Assembly: GCA_935421135.1 (NCBI GenBank)
Contig: OW285192.1
Span: forward strand, 16,159,001 to 16,223,000
Length of the DNA stretch: 64,000 nt
Origin: Bugulina stolonifera
Lineage: Eukaryota > Bryozoa > Gymnolaemata > Cheilostomatida > Bugulidae
Direction of reading: 5' to 3'
The position numbers and the translations under genes were made by a program. The notes below the pieces were generated by a model. That model saw nothing but the letters and a program-made list of their open reading frames with translations, had not been told where the DNA came from and did no database searches. Positions 47,001 to 58,225 of the stretch are shown one piece after another. Within the stretch, counting starts at the first letter, position 1, and each line of letters opens with the position of its first letter.

Positions 47001-50000
47001 AGAGCCCAGTTATCAGATTGAGAATGATGTGTAAAGGTATGGGTACAGAGACAGGTACATAGACTATGTTATACAATGAGCCCAAATTAATACTGCCAAC
47101 AAAAGACGATCTAATTAACTACCTGTGGTATATTGTTCCTGGTCTATGATAGCTTTACATACTCTACAGATAGCCTCTCTGAGTACAACACAGTCCATCG
47201 GTAGGAGAGGTAACTCCAACGTGGGATTATTGATGACCTCACCACTTGATGACATCACACAAGAGTCTATTGCATCACCATATTGACAACTTTCGCTAAA
47301 GAGCAGACAATACTACTAGCTAATAATAACGCCATGCTATAGAAAGAAAAGGTATGAGTTGGGAATGTACATTGATGACACAGGCTTTGCATTAATGTAG
47401 TAAATATATTTCATAACAAATAAACATACCGTCCAACAGAGGTGTCAGTCTTGCACATCATTGCATCGATCTGTGTGAGTGGAGAGTCAGTATCAGACAA
47501 CGTCGTCTGAGATACGGAACCTGTCTGTGAAATCTCATGTTGTGGTTCCACTTGTGTGGTCTGCACTACCGATAGGCAGCCGACGTCAACTTGGTCCAGC
47601 TGAAACAGGGGTTCACATTGAGTGGTACCGGACGTCCTGCCATCATTCTGTGTGTCCTGTGAGTCAACTTCCAGTAGGGTGGTCTGTGAGTGAGCGTCTA
47701 CATGTCTGATTGCAGACGCGGTGTCAGTTTTTGTTCCAGTTGCTTCTTGAAATTCTGTGGTTTTACTTTCAGGTGTTTGAGTTGCAGAATCTAAGGAGCT
47801 GATGGATTGTATTTCATCGGTTTGTGTTGCGACACATTGAGACACGATGATCTCACACTTGGTTGTCTGAGATTCCGTAGACTGAGCTTCAATAGCTTGA
47901 GTTCCACACTGAACCCACAGGGCATGGGTGCCTACATCAGGTAGCGAAGTTTGACTCCCTGCATCAGCCAGTATCAAGTCGGAAGACTGAACAGCTACAT
48001 CAGTAGTGGAGCAGACCGTCTGCACTGCAGTAGACTGTACGTCAGCAGAAGAGCAGAACGTCTGCACTGCAGTAGACTGTACGTCAGTAGAGGAGCACAC
48101 CGTCTGCACTGCAGTAGACTGTACGTCAGCAGAAGAGCACACCGTCTGCACTGCAGCAGACTGTACGTCAGCAGAAGAGCACACCGTCTGCACTGCAGTA
48201 GAATGTACGTCAGTGTGAGTCGAGGGGATATTATTGACTACGACAGCAGTTGGTTGAGAGTCTAGTACATCACACAGTAGATTGGTACCATTGGTTACAT
48301 TGCCACTCTGCTCAAGGTTAAACGAGACAGTGTTCCCAGCTAACCGTTTAGACAAACCAACAGGTTTCTAAAATCACACCATTGTAATATTTGGAAGCAC
48401 AATACAGTGAGCGCTATTTACATAAGTCAGGTGTTTGTAATATCTCTGTGCTAAAACATTCGCAGCAAAATACTACTTTTTGATCTGTACAACACGATAA
48501 TTTCACTTAAAACTAAACACTAGAAATGAAATTATTACAAGCGGGGCATGGCCATACAATCAATAAAATGATTTATGCCATCTGGAATTACCTGGACAAT
48601 AGAGGCGGAGTTATTACAGTTAGGATGCATATGAGTAAGCACAGCTCCATCACCACTCCCGTCAGACATGCGACATTTACTGAGTAAGTCAGTCACAGCC
48701 ATGTACATCTCTCTGTCATCTTCTGCTTCCAAGTCATCAGGAAGTATGGCAAGGTCATCAGTAGTAGCCACGCCCACTTCTCTGCTGTGTCTAGGCATAT
48801 CATCTGTAAATATACAATGTAATAAAGCAAACCTTATCTTCAACGTACCATAGCACAGCGTGTGCATAGCAAGCTGTACGACAAGCTCTAATTCCTCAGA
48901 CATTGTAAGGGAGGTGGCTTTCAAAAGTTTATACATGTACACAGCCCTCCCATACTAGATGTATACTATACTAAACTACACCACATCACACCACACGTAA
49001 CGCACCACACGCACCTTCAGTGTTAGTGCTGGTATCCACTACCTCCACGTCATTGCTATCAAGCCTCTTTTTCAAATCCTTCAACTCATCCTGATAAATC
49101 TCATTGGCCACTTGTACACTTTCCAGTCTTCTTTCTAGCTCTATAAATCATGCATTAATTCATTTATTTGCAGAATACAGTATTCTAAAACTTCAGATAA
49201 CACCTAATCTATACAGACAGTGTTCTATAGCTTCAGATAACACCTAGTCTATACATACAGTGTTCTACAGCTTCAGATAACACCTAGTCTATACAAACAG
49301 TGTTCTATAGCTTCAGATAACACCTAGTCCATACAGACAGTGTTCTATAGCTTCAGATAACACCTAGTCTATACAGACAGTGGTCTATAGCTTCAGATAA
49401 CACCTAGTCTATACAAACAGTGTTCTATAGCTTCAGATAACACCTAGTCTATACAGACAGTGTTCTATAGCTTCAGATAACACCTAGTCTATACATACAG
49501 TGTTCTATAGCTTCAGATAACACCTAGTCAATACAGACAGTTGGTGGACGACTCACTGGGTGATCAGCTAGTTAATATACAAGTTCAATTAGAGGCAACT
49601 AGCTAAGGTCAGGTAAGAACATAGAGGAATAAAAGAGGATAACTCCAAATTAGACATATGCCTAAATATTATCAGTCTGACTGATCATAGAAAGATTACC
49701 TTCTATAATCTATAGAATCATCCTTAATTGTCAGCACTGCTTTATACAGAGCAGCGCTGATATTACCGGAAGGGTACACACACACAAACATGAATTTACT
49801 ATGATAGTATTTAGTATCATAATCATTACCTTCTATAGAATTATCCTTAACTGCCAGCTGCTTCTTTATAAACTGCATGTGGCCAGCCTGAACATCTATT
49901 GGACTAGAATGTGCCACGTTAGCCTCACTTTCATCCATGGACTGTAACACTGATCCAACAACCTCCCCTTCTCTGGCATCATGCTGCCTCCGCAGACCCC

Positions 50001-52038
50001 TATATAGTATACAGTAACAGTACAGACTACTACTAGCATAGAGATTTGACGTACTTAGTAAATATACATACAACTACTACTAGGTTAGGTGTTAGCTACT
50101 ACTGGTTAGGGGTTAGTGGCCGAGCGGTCTAGCGCTAGTCACTCAGGTCTTGCAGCAATGACGCAAGTTATCTGCATGGACGTAGGTTTGAGTCCCGCCA
50201 ATGACCTAGAGGTTTTCATCCTGAAGGTTTTCCACCATGCCATACCGGACTATAATAATATGGAGCTCGAGGAGCCGTGGTGGCCCCACGATTAGCTCTG
50301 TTATTGGGCAGCCACGTTAAAAAATTGTGTTTGGCACCACAGATATTAGTAGGACTTTACATCATATACAATGAATACAGTGACATATAAGTCACCATAT
50401 ACAATTAACATATACATATGTACATAGGCAGTTGGTACATACATGTATGATGACTCCAAATCATTTATCTTCCTCTGCATTTCATGTATGGAGTTGTCCT
50501 TCATCTTTAAAGTCTACAATCATAAGGCCAAGAGTTACTAATAACTTCTAGCAGACTAGACTAATATATTTAGGTAGAGTTGAATCTTAATGTAGTTATG
50601 ATGTGCTGAGTTAGATGCCAGGTGGAATTAAATCTACCAATACGTAGCTAAATAGTCTGTATTTTACACGGCTATTAATTTGCTTGGTGGGAAATTGTCT
50701 GGTATGGACAGAACAGCATCATTTGGTATTATTTACAACAATAGGACAAACATTAAATGTAAAATAGTGTTTCTAGGGCCTACACTGAACTAAACTCTAT
50801 TTACTAATCAGTTTAGACTAGTAGGCTTGTTGCCCAGGCTAGTCATTAATAGCCTGAATGAAAAGTGAAGCCCACAAACAATTTATACCAGCTAAAAGGT
50901 CAGCATCAGAGTTATGATATCTCATCCAGGTGTGGATAGGACTAACATTGGGACTGTAAGGACAGAGGATCCCAGATTATTTGTAATAAATGATAATCAG
51001 CATGAGCTACGAACAAGTAACTATAATTGTAGAAAAAGTATAATACATTGTAGTTATATAATGCTATTAGAATGACCTTGGCAGTGTCAAGTTCTCTCTC
51101 TGTAGCCTCAGATTGTAGCTTATTATTAGCCTCCTCTAACACAGCAATATACTGCCTCATATCTTCAATCTCCTGGGTGTTACTGAATATAACACCCTGT
51201 GCTTTCTCCATCTAAAACATGTTCTGCAGTGAGGGAGATACCGTACTAGTCTACCATTTGTTCATGCCATCGCTTAAAAACTAATGTCTGTTTTTTAATT
51301 GTTCCTCAGCAACACACAATTATTAACAAACCTAGATATGTCTGGTTATAGCAATCCTCTGAAAACCGATGCAACTCTATTTACAGACTATTAGGAGACA
51401 GCCCTGAATAAACATGCCAGATTAATACATCAGCTAGGCCTTCGAATATAGAGGGTGGAGAGATAATGTCCCTGTCTTACCTCCTGCTTGAGCTCTTCAG
51501 ACAGCAGCTTGATATTTCTCTCTTCATCCTGATAACCAACTACTTTTTCTTCAAGATGACCAACTGTGCTCTTGAGAGTCTGTTTTTCGTAATTGTAGTC
51601 TTGAACACTTTGTCGTAAGTGTTCCAACTCACTACACAATTCATCTAACTTGCTGCTCAGGCTAGCTTTCGCCTACGTCCATTATAAATAAATATAATAT
51701 ATTATTCTAGTTAGACCGTTGATGTTGTAACCGATGTCCCACAGAGAGATATTTGGACCGCAGGTGAATATTTGCTGACGTAAAATGGTGAAGAAATTTC
51801 TCAATTAGGTTGCAAGGGTTGTTTTCAGAACACACAAAATTTTAGCTATACAATAACAACTGAGAAAGAGACGTTCGAATAAGACTATACATACAGATTT
51901 AAGAAGGCGATTTTCATCAGTAAGTGCGGAATTGACATCCTCCCCTTCTCGTACTTGTTCCTCAGTTAGCTCAAGTCTACGAGTTAACCAATCATTCACC
52001 TGCTTCAGTGACTCCAACGTGTTTGAGCTGCTCATCAT
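44029..52038 (-). CDS. Coiled-coil protein with many VQT/TQT (LC8-type) motifs and a C-terminal KASH-like anchor
   Basis: Fourteen exons, all phases consistent, 904 residues: 52038..51895, 51672..51481, 51211..51077, 50513..50443, 49999..49830, 49140..49015, 48803..48592, 48367..47430, 47295..47123, 46925..46822, 46632..46524, 46379..46285, 45880..45834 and 44227..44029. Exons 1-6 encode heptad coiled coils (for example ELEHLRQSVQDY and LDSNDVEVV). Exon 8 holds five copies of a 14-residue repeat with AVQTVCS, plus VATQTDE, SATQTPE and several SQT. Exons 10 and 12 add VGIQTDQ and PPVQTTT. These resemble dynein light chain LC8 sites. The final exon encodes one hydrophobic helix (HVIGYISVIAILLGACLVM) and a 24-residue tail ending SLPPY, like the lumenal end of KASH proteins that hold SUN proteins across the nuclear envelope. 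Function is inferred; the family is not recognised. Confidence 0.75.
44447..44508. repeat. 62-bp near-perfect palindrome
   Basis: ACTGAGGTATTTAGAGCTCA and its reverse complement meet at TCTATATATAGA with two mismatches and no loop. It lies in the last intron of the coiled-coil gene and may be a small hairpin element. Confidence 0.85.
46005..46082. mobile_element. Short foldback element of the GAGGACAACT family
   Basis: AGTTATCTTCTCCC...GAGAGGACAACT...GAGAAGATAACTCC forms inverted arms in an intron of the coiled-coil gene. It is related to the copy at 37539-37630. No coding content. Confidence 0.5.
48005..48225 (-). repeat. In-frame 42-bp repeats encoding the AVQTVCS units
   Basis: Five adjacent 42-bp units within exon 8 of the coiled-coil gene. 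The period is a multiple of three, so copy number can change without breaking the frame. Each unit carries one AVQT motif. Confidence 0.9.
49177..49545. repeat. 40-bp tandem array
   Basis: About nine copies of CACCTAGTCTATACAGACAG plus TGTTCTATAGCTTCAGATAA, in the intron between exons 5 and 6 of the coiled-coil gene. Copies are nearly identical, so the array is young or homogenised. Confidence 0.95.
49700..49775 (-). pseudogene. Exon remnant or alternative extension in the coiled-coil gene
   Basis: A segment encoding AVLTIKDDSIDYR resembles the exon 5 end (LAVKDNSIE) and exon 4 start (LKMKDNSIH). It ends at a GTAATC donor in phase 2, which does not fit exon 6 (needs phase 1). The frame is continuous with exon 5. 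It is probably a decayed exon duplicate. Confidence 0.4.
50111..50345 (+). mobile_element. tRNA-Leu-derived SINE
   Basis: The head has an A box (TGGCCGAGCGG at 50117-50127), an anticodon-arm region CAGGTCTTGCAGCAATG and a B box (GGTTTGAGTCC at 50185-50195), with the long variable arm of a leucine tRNA. The body continues with no tRNA 3' end, so it is a SINE and not a tRNA gene. It lies in the intron between exons 4 and 5 of the coiled-coil gene. Confidence 0.75.
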
Positions 52039-52540
52039 ATTTCAGAAACCTTCATCTTAAAATCCAAGTCCAATTATGATCATTGATGGACCCTTTGAAG
52101 TCACCAATTGGGATATAGGCCTATATGCTTTGGTCATATGACCAGATCCTAGTATAGAGAGAACCGATAAGGAAAGCCTCCACCTGTCAACATCTATGCA
52201 GATGAAAAGGACGTATCTAACGCTTGACCTTTCTCTTTGCTATAGACATGCTATAGGACTACGCATGATGCAGGTGCATTCAAAGTGCAAGTTTTTAACT
52301 GAAATCGTAACTTTATATCATAATAATGCCAATTGAGGAGACTTTTAGACAATTTATGTCGAACTAATCGTAAGTTTACTATGTTTATTTTTTATTTGGA
52401 TAAACAAACATAGCTTGGAAGATCTGTGTGAATTTTAATATTATTGAAAGGCTCCTTTAAATAAACACTAACAAAAAGTTGGCAAGTACCCGAGGCGCAC
52501 ATTGCACACCGAAAGTCCCATAATCATATATAAAACTCAC
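52039..52540. other. Upstream region of the coiled-coil gene
   Basis: The 5' flank of the gene that starts at 52038. No core promoter or repeat was recognised. Confidence 0.4.
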
Positions 52541-52784
52541 TAGCTTATACTCCTCGGCATGACCAGCCCCTTGCACTGCCAGGTGCCAGTGCTGGCCAAC
52601 CCACTGTGAGAAAGGCGCAGATGACATGGCTTTTGTGGCAGGGGTAGAGGAGGTGCCTTGAAGCCATGCTGGCTTGCATGACCCTAAGGACTTTTATATG
52701 AGGCATGCTCTTCCTAACACCACCGTGACCGGAATTCGAACCTGGAACATTCAGCATTCTAACCACTCGGCCACGGATGCTCCC
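52541..52784 (-). mobile_element. Second tRNA-derived SINE
   Basis: On the minus strand, an A box (TGGCCGAGTGG at 52763-52773) and a B box (GGTTCGAATTCC at 52731-52742) are followed by a body of about 190 bp. This differs from the body of the SINE at 50111, so at least two SINE families are present. Confidence 0.7.
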
Positions 52785-53139
52785 TTCCCATAATCATATA
52801 GGCCTAGGTCTACATAAATATCTAGAAAATGAGTTTCCTTCTCCTGTTACTCCATGGTCTAGTTTATTATATTATTTCATTATAATAATAATTATTGGAT
52901 TTCAGAAACAAATCTTTGGTTAACAAATTAACTTGAAGAAGAGTCGTTAATTAAAATTTGTTTTTAAACCTAATATTGGCTAATACATTTTATAAGGTGA
53001 GTTACAGTTCCAGTCTGACTCAGTCTAGTCTAGTGACTAACTAAACTATGACTATGAGTATGACTAACCTATTCCTATGCCATGCGACTTTACTCTCTGC
53101 CTTACACCTTATTTTTAATTTTTCAAAAGTGAAGTTAAG

Positions 53140-53986
53140 TCTTCATTAATCAGTCGACTAGGAAACCAGTTGTGTCTGGGGTTCCACAGGGTTCCGTTTT
53201 GGGCCCTCTTTTATTTTTAATTTATATAAATGACCTTCCACAACAAATTCAATCACACTGCAGACTATTTGCAGATGATGCTATTATATATAACACCAGT
53301 GAAGATAAACAAATTTTGCAAGAGGATTTGAAAGCTCTCCAGAAATGGTCGTCTGAATGGCAAATGTCATTCAATTTTTCCAAATGCTTCTTTTTACAGG
53401 TTGGTTCAGATCATCAATCACAATATTCTTTTGATAACAAAGCAATAGAGCGAGTAACATCTCATTCCTACCTAGGTGTGTGCCTCCAAAATAACTTGAA
53501 ATGGGATTCGCAAATTTCCAAAATGGTAACTGCTGCAACCCAAAAATTAGGTCTACTAAGAAGAGTCTTAAAAACTGCAGACACCAAGACTCGAAAAACA
53601 GCATATTTCGCAATAGTACGACCTCATTTGGAATATGCATCCCAGATATGGGACCCACACCAAAGGAAATACATAAAACAACTTGAAAAAATACAAAATC
53701 AAGCATTAAGATTTATTTTCAGAATAAAAGGGCAAGTAAGTTTCACAAACATAAGAGAACACACCCAAATAGAATCCTTAACTGAAAGGCGAAAAAAGGC
53801 CAGACTAAAACTGTTCCATCGTTGTATTACTGAGGGGATTGAACCACCTTTCGATTACAATTACCTCAATAAGTATAATACGAGACAATGCCAAAACACT
53901 TACACACCATACATAAAAACGAATCAATTTTATTACTCCTTCTGGCCAAAAACCATACGTGATATGCGTCTTGAGAGCTGATAAAT

Positions 53987-54028
<42 letters not shown>

Positions 54029-54280
54029 CTTTTCTTTTTTGTTGTTGTATGACATGATAAATAATAAAAAATATATAAATACTATTCTAAAGCACATATA
54101 AAAAATATAAAAAAAAAATATTAAACATTATAAATTATATATAAAAGGGAATAAAAGTTATCGAAAAAGAGAGAAAAAAAAAAAAAAAAAAACATCCATA
54201 TTGTGTTCCCACATCTCTTCCGTTTTCCTGACGGTCTCAGTGGGAAAATTTAAATACTAATACTAATCATAAATATTACC
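53140..54280 (+). mobile_element. 5'-truncated LINE (Jockey/CR1-like)
   Basis: Only the 3' half of the reverse transcriptase frame and a 3' untranslated region remain. The end reads TTTAAATACTAATACTAAT, a short tandem tail typical of this LINE group. A long T run (53989-54028) and an A run (54174-54192) lie in the untranslated part. 5' truncation is the usual result of incomplete reverse transcription. Confidence 0.85.
53163..53981 (+). CDS. Reverse transcriptase fragment of the LINE
   Basis: Partial frame of about 270 residues. It begins at the RT motif VPQGSVLGPLLFLIYINDL, then FADDAIIY with the catalytic DD, then SFNFSKC and HSYLGVCL. The thumb and C-terminal part follow (LLRRVLKTAD, RPHLEYASQIWDP, LEKIQNQALRFIF), ending at a stop at 53979-53981. 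The fingers, the endonuclease and ORF1 are absent, so it cannot function. Confidence 0.92.
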   Translation, partial: KPVVSGVPQGSVLGPLLFLIYINDLPQQIQSHCRLFADDAIIYNTSEDKQILQEDLKALQKWSSEWQMSFNFSKCFFLQVGSDHQSQYSFDNKAIERVTSHSYLGVCLQNNLKWDSQISKMVTAATQKLGLLRRVLKTADTKTRKTAYFAIVRPHLEYASQIWDPHQRKYIKQLEKIQNQALRFIFRIKGQVSFTNIREHTQIESLTERRKKARLKLFHRCITEGIEPPFDYNYLNKYNTRQCQNTYTPYIKTNQFYYSFWPKTIRDMRLES

Positions 54281-55493
54281 AGTATAATACCCAACGATGA
54301 ACAAAGCAACAGGGGGTTCCTTTCTATCACAGCAAAAGTTGAGGCTTGGCTGTAAAATTACTCATTTTACACCGACATACTAACTTCATAAAGATGATAA
54401 CATATTATCTAGGCGTACTCGTAGGCCCTTCACTGATTTCATATTTGGCTGTATTTTTCCGCTCCGAATCACGTTGCGCGGTTCAGAAGGTATTGTTTTT
54501 TATCTCAAAAAACTCTTATGAATAAAATTAAAATGCCATAAACTAGAATAAATTTAACAAATAAAGATTGTTACTCCAACTAATGTTTAGAAAAGATAAA
54601 TATTTATTACACATCCGTGCGAAATAATGCAAATAACGTACTGTTTTTATTACACACCTACTTTTCTTTATCAAGAGAACACAATTCCCATTTACGAATT
54701 ATTATTTGTATTTTAAAGTTGTCTTTTCTCTGTCGTTACACAATTGTGCGAAAGATGACAACTCCAAAGTTGAACATAAAAATAAATTTTTAGTGGCTTG
54801 CCACACATTTTGTTATTGTTTTATTGTTGTTACTGCCGGCCGCTACGTGTTATTACAGTCATCTGCAACATTATATATTAACAACATCTTTTTTTTCTGT
54901 GAAATTAGAGTCCAGCGATTAATGGGAAGACTCTCCAAAGAAAGGGCATGTGGGATTAGTGTCTAGAGGTCACTGGTACATAATCCAGTCACCTAAATTG
55001 GGTTCTGAGATTGAGGTTGACCAATTAAGATTATTGTATGAGACTTGGAGCTACTGACGAGCTTCACTTTACTTGTTATCATAGGCAAGTCTGGACGTAC
55101 TGTTAAATACTATCCTGTTCAGATTATACCTTGCACTGACAATATCCTAATGTTTAGTATTTCCAAAGCGAAGCTAAATGCAATGTAAATGCCCTTCCCA
55201 CTTACTTCAGAAAAAATGTTTAACCAAGGAAGTAACTCTCCAAGGCTCACCTCAAATTTCAAGTTTTCTTTTGTATATTGTAATGTAATGTAATGTACTA
55301 TATAAGCACAATAATGTAAAATATAGTGCATAATAATATATACAATGTACACATAGTTGCTAGAAAGTATCATTGAGAGATTTATAGTTAATAACTTTAT
55401 TGATGAACTGGACATTGATCGACACACAAAGTCAAAAATTAACAGCATGCTGTGTACGGGTGATGACCTGGAAACTTTTTGGTGATCCTATTC
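54281..55493. other. Intergenic, nothing recognised
   Basis: AT-rich. A short GTTGTCTTTTCTCTG...AAAGATGACAACTCC inverted pair at about 54718-54765 belongs with the dispersed small-element family. The part next to 55493 is probably the 3' flank of the BCL-2-like gene. Confidence 0.45.
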
Positions 55494-56552
55494 TTAAGCC
55501 GCCCTCTTAGTTGGTGCATCAATACTACATGAAGACGGCCCTGCAGGACCCCTGGACTTAATGGATGGACATGAACACTGGCGGTTATATGATCGTTGCC
55601 TGGCATTCCACGTTTGTGCTGCTGAGGCCAAACCTGCCTTGTATGCCGAAGTATTGCAAGAAGCTGGTCTGGAAACACTCCTAGCAAAGTTGTTTGGGGC
55701 AGTGGTTGGTCTTTGTGGTGATGCACTTCTTGATCGTTCTAGAGCCGCTAATCTGTTAGGTAGAGGTACCCCGGAGGACCTCAGCAAAGGAGGAGGAGGG
55801 GCGTATTCTGGTACTGGACTTGCTGCATTCGATTGGAACTGCGACTGGGCCCCTTGTGGACTTGCCGTGGGTGGTACTCCTTGTCTACTGCCACTAAATG
55901 GGAGACGGCTTTGCTCGTACACAAAGTTTGGACTAGCTGGTTTAAAAGATTGTTCAAAGGACCTAGCTGTCGGTGGTACGCCTTGTCCACTACCACTAAT
56001 TGGGAAGCGAAATTGCCCATACAAAAGATTTGGACTGACTGGTTTGGAAACTGGTTCAAAATATTTCTGTACATGTGAAGCTGGTGGACTACTAGGTTCC
56101 CACATCCATTGCGGGTCATAAGTGGGCAATGGATCGGGAGAGCTTGGTATGTTAAAGTTAAACGGAACATTCCGATGATAATTGTCAGATATTGGTTGGG
56201 GATAAATTGCACCTGGGCGGGGAGTCACGTCATATAACCCTAGTGGCTGTGCTGAAGGCTGTATATTTTGTTGAGGTTGTAGAATTGGCTGAGGTTGCTG
56301 AGGTTTTTGAGTCGGTGTAGTGGCGTAACCACATGGCTTACAAGGATTAGGCTTCATTGTTGGGGCTTGCATGTTACCAGGTCCTGGAGAGGGAGTTGCT
56401 GCATCAGAATGTATGTTGGTATCCTCATCAGAATCACTATCAGAATTGTTGGAGTCACAGTCTTGCTTAGTTAGAGTTGTATCAAACGGTTTCTGTAACA
56501 TCTTCTCATGTGCATCCTTTACTTCCTGCATGTTCAACTTCCTTAGAGCCCC
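55494..56552 (-). CDS. Alternative last exon B of the BCL-2-like gene: proline/serine-rich tail
   Basis: A 353-codon open exon follows TTATTTGAAG and enters in phase 0, the phase in which exon 4 of the upstream gene ends. It starts GALRKLNMQEV. It has an acidic serine run (SDSDSDEDTN), a Pro/Gln-rich centre and an internal duplication of about 36 residues built around FEPVSKPVSPN / FEQSFKPASPN and SGQGVPPTA / SRQGVPPTA. No membrane segment or known domain is seen. It could instead belong to a separate gene whose 5' exons I cannot see, since 2.5 kb separates it from exon A. Confidence 0.5.
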   Translation of the reverse strand, partial: GALRKLNMQEVKDAHEKMLQKPFDTTLTKQDCDSNNSDSDSDEDTNIHSDAATPSPGPGNMQAPTMKPNPCKPCGYATTPTQKPQQPQPILQPQQNIQPSAQPLGLYDVTPRPGAIYPQPISDNYHRNVPFNFNIPSSPDPLPTYDPQWMWEPSSPPASHVQKYFEPVSKPVSPNLLYGQFRFPISGSGQGVPPTARSFEQSFKPASPNFVYEQSRLPFSGSRQGVPPTASPQGAQSQFQSNAASPVPEYAPPPPLLRSSGVPLPNRLAALERSRSASPQRPTTAPNNFARSVSRPASCNTSAYKAGLASAAQTWNARQRSYNRQCSCPSIKSRGPAGPSSCSIDAPTKRAA

Positions 56553-57178
56553 CTTCAAATAAGAATATTAAACACTGTCCCAAGTCTATAGCATGAATAC
56601 GTCTATTATATAATATGTATGTATTATATTATGTAATTCTGTACTTCAATAATACATGTACAAGTGTAATTCTACACTTCTATAATATTATGTACATGTA
56701 CGTAATTCTATACCATATACATTATATACATGAACATGTACAGTGTACATGTATTATAGGTAGCATGTAATATCTATAACATTATACATTTACCTACAAT
56801 GTATATGGTGGTCATTTATTCCATCCATGCTAAAAGAAATCATGTGTGGTCAACAACCAATAAGCTAAATTACATACATGTACATGTTGTACTTATCATT
56901 ACTGAATGTTTGGTCTAACTCTAATCTAATAGATGGAATTCATCATAAAACAACATATTACATCAGGATTACAATATTATTGTACAACAAATATATTATT
57001 CTTTTAGTAAATTCACTAGAAATAGCTACATGTATAATACGACTTTTATTGTATCTTCCATGTTTTACACTACTCTTGAAAGCGTTTGATATAATGTAGA
57101 ATTGTAATTACCACGGCAATGCAACACTGTAGGGCCTACATAATACAAGATATAAATGTGAGACATTACTATAGTATG

Positions 57179-57212
57179 TACATGTACATGTACATGTACA
57201 TGTACATGTACA
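57179..57212. repeat. (TACATG)n microsatellite
   Basis: Six perfect TACATG-type units, self-complementary. It lies in the region between the two alternative last exons of the BCL-2-like gene. Confidence 0.9.
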
Positions 57213-57391
57213 CTGTATGTACTGTATAATGTCTGGTTTTACTACACTTTGTCCAATATAATGGTAATTGTGACCCAAATTGAGTAAAATTCACAACTGC
57301 ATAATATTATTATAGCTTGCATGGCAATTCACTCAGAAGGTTGGTACTTGGAATCTGATTTCTCGTTGGAATGATGATGATGCTGGAGCGT

Positions 57392-58225
57392 AATTACATG
57401 TACACGAGTCATGTACAGTGCACATAGTACAAATTAATACATGTACACAAGTCATGTACAGTGCACATAGTACAAATTAATACATGTACACAAGTCATGT
57501 ACAGTGCACATAGTACAAATTAATACATGTACACAAGTCATGTACAGTGCACATAGTACAAATTAATACATGTACACAAGTCATGTACAGTGCACATAGT
57601 ACAAATTAATACATGTACACAAGTCATGTACAGTGCACATAGTACAAATTAATACATGTACACAAGTCATGTACAGTGCACATAGTACAAATTAATACAT
57701 GTACACAAGTCATGTACAGTGCACATAGTACAAATTAATACATGTACACAAGTCATGTACAGTGCACATAGTACAAATTAATACATGTACACAAGTCATG
57801 TACAGTGCACATAGTACAAATTAATACATGTACACAAGTCATGTACAGTGCACATAGTACAAATTAATACATGTACAAAAGTCATGTACAGTGCACATAG
57901 TACAAATTAATACATGTACAAAAGTCATGTACAGTGCACATAGTACAAATTAATACATGTACACAAGTCATGTACAGTGCACATAGTACAAATTAATACA
58001 TGTACACAAGTCATGTACAGTGCACATAGTACAAATTAATACATGTACAAAAGTCATGTACAGTGCACATAGTACAAATTAATACATATACACAAGTCAT
58101 GTACAGTGCACATAGTACAAATTAATACATGTACACAAGTCATGTACAGTGCACATAGTACAAATTAATACATGTACACAAGTCATGTACAGTGCACATA
58201 GTACAAATTAATACATGTACACTTA
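57392..58225. repeat. 43-bp tandem array
   Basis: About 19 copies of a 43-bp unit (ACAAGTCATGTACAGTGCAC, then ATAGTACAAATTAATACATG plus TAC). Copies differ by single bases such as ACAAGT/AAAAGT. It sits between last exon A and last exon B of the BCL-2-like gene, so it would be intronic for isoform B. No spacers are present, so it is not a CRISPR array. Confidence 0.97.

Noticed and set aside
50111..50200. Functional tRNA-Leu gene
   Set aside because: A and B boxes are present, but the acceptor stem does not close and a non-tRNA body follows; it is a SINE head.
55561..56121. 186-codon plus-strand frame
   Set aside because: Antisense shadow of last exon B; no supporting motif.
57392..58225. 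CRISPR-like array
   Set aside because: Direct tandem units with no unique spacers, in an animal genome; it is a minisatellite.
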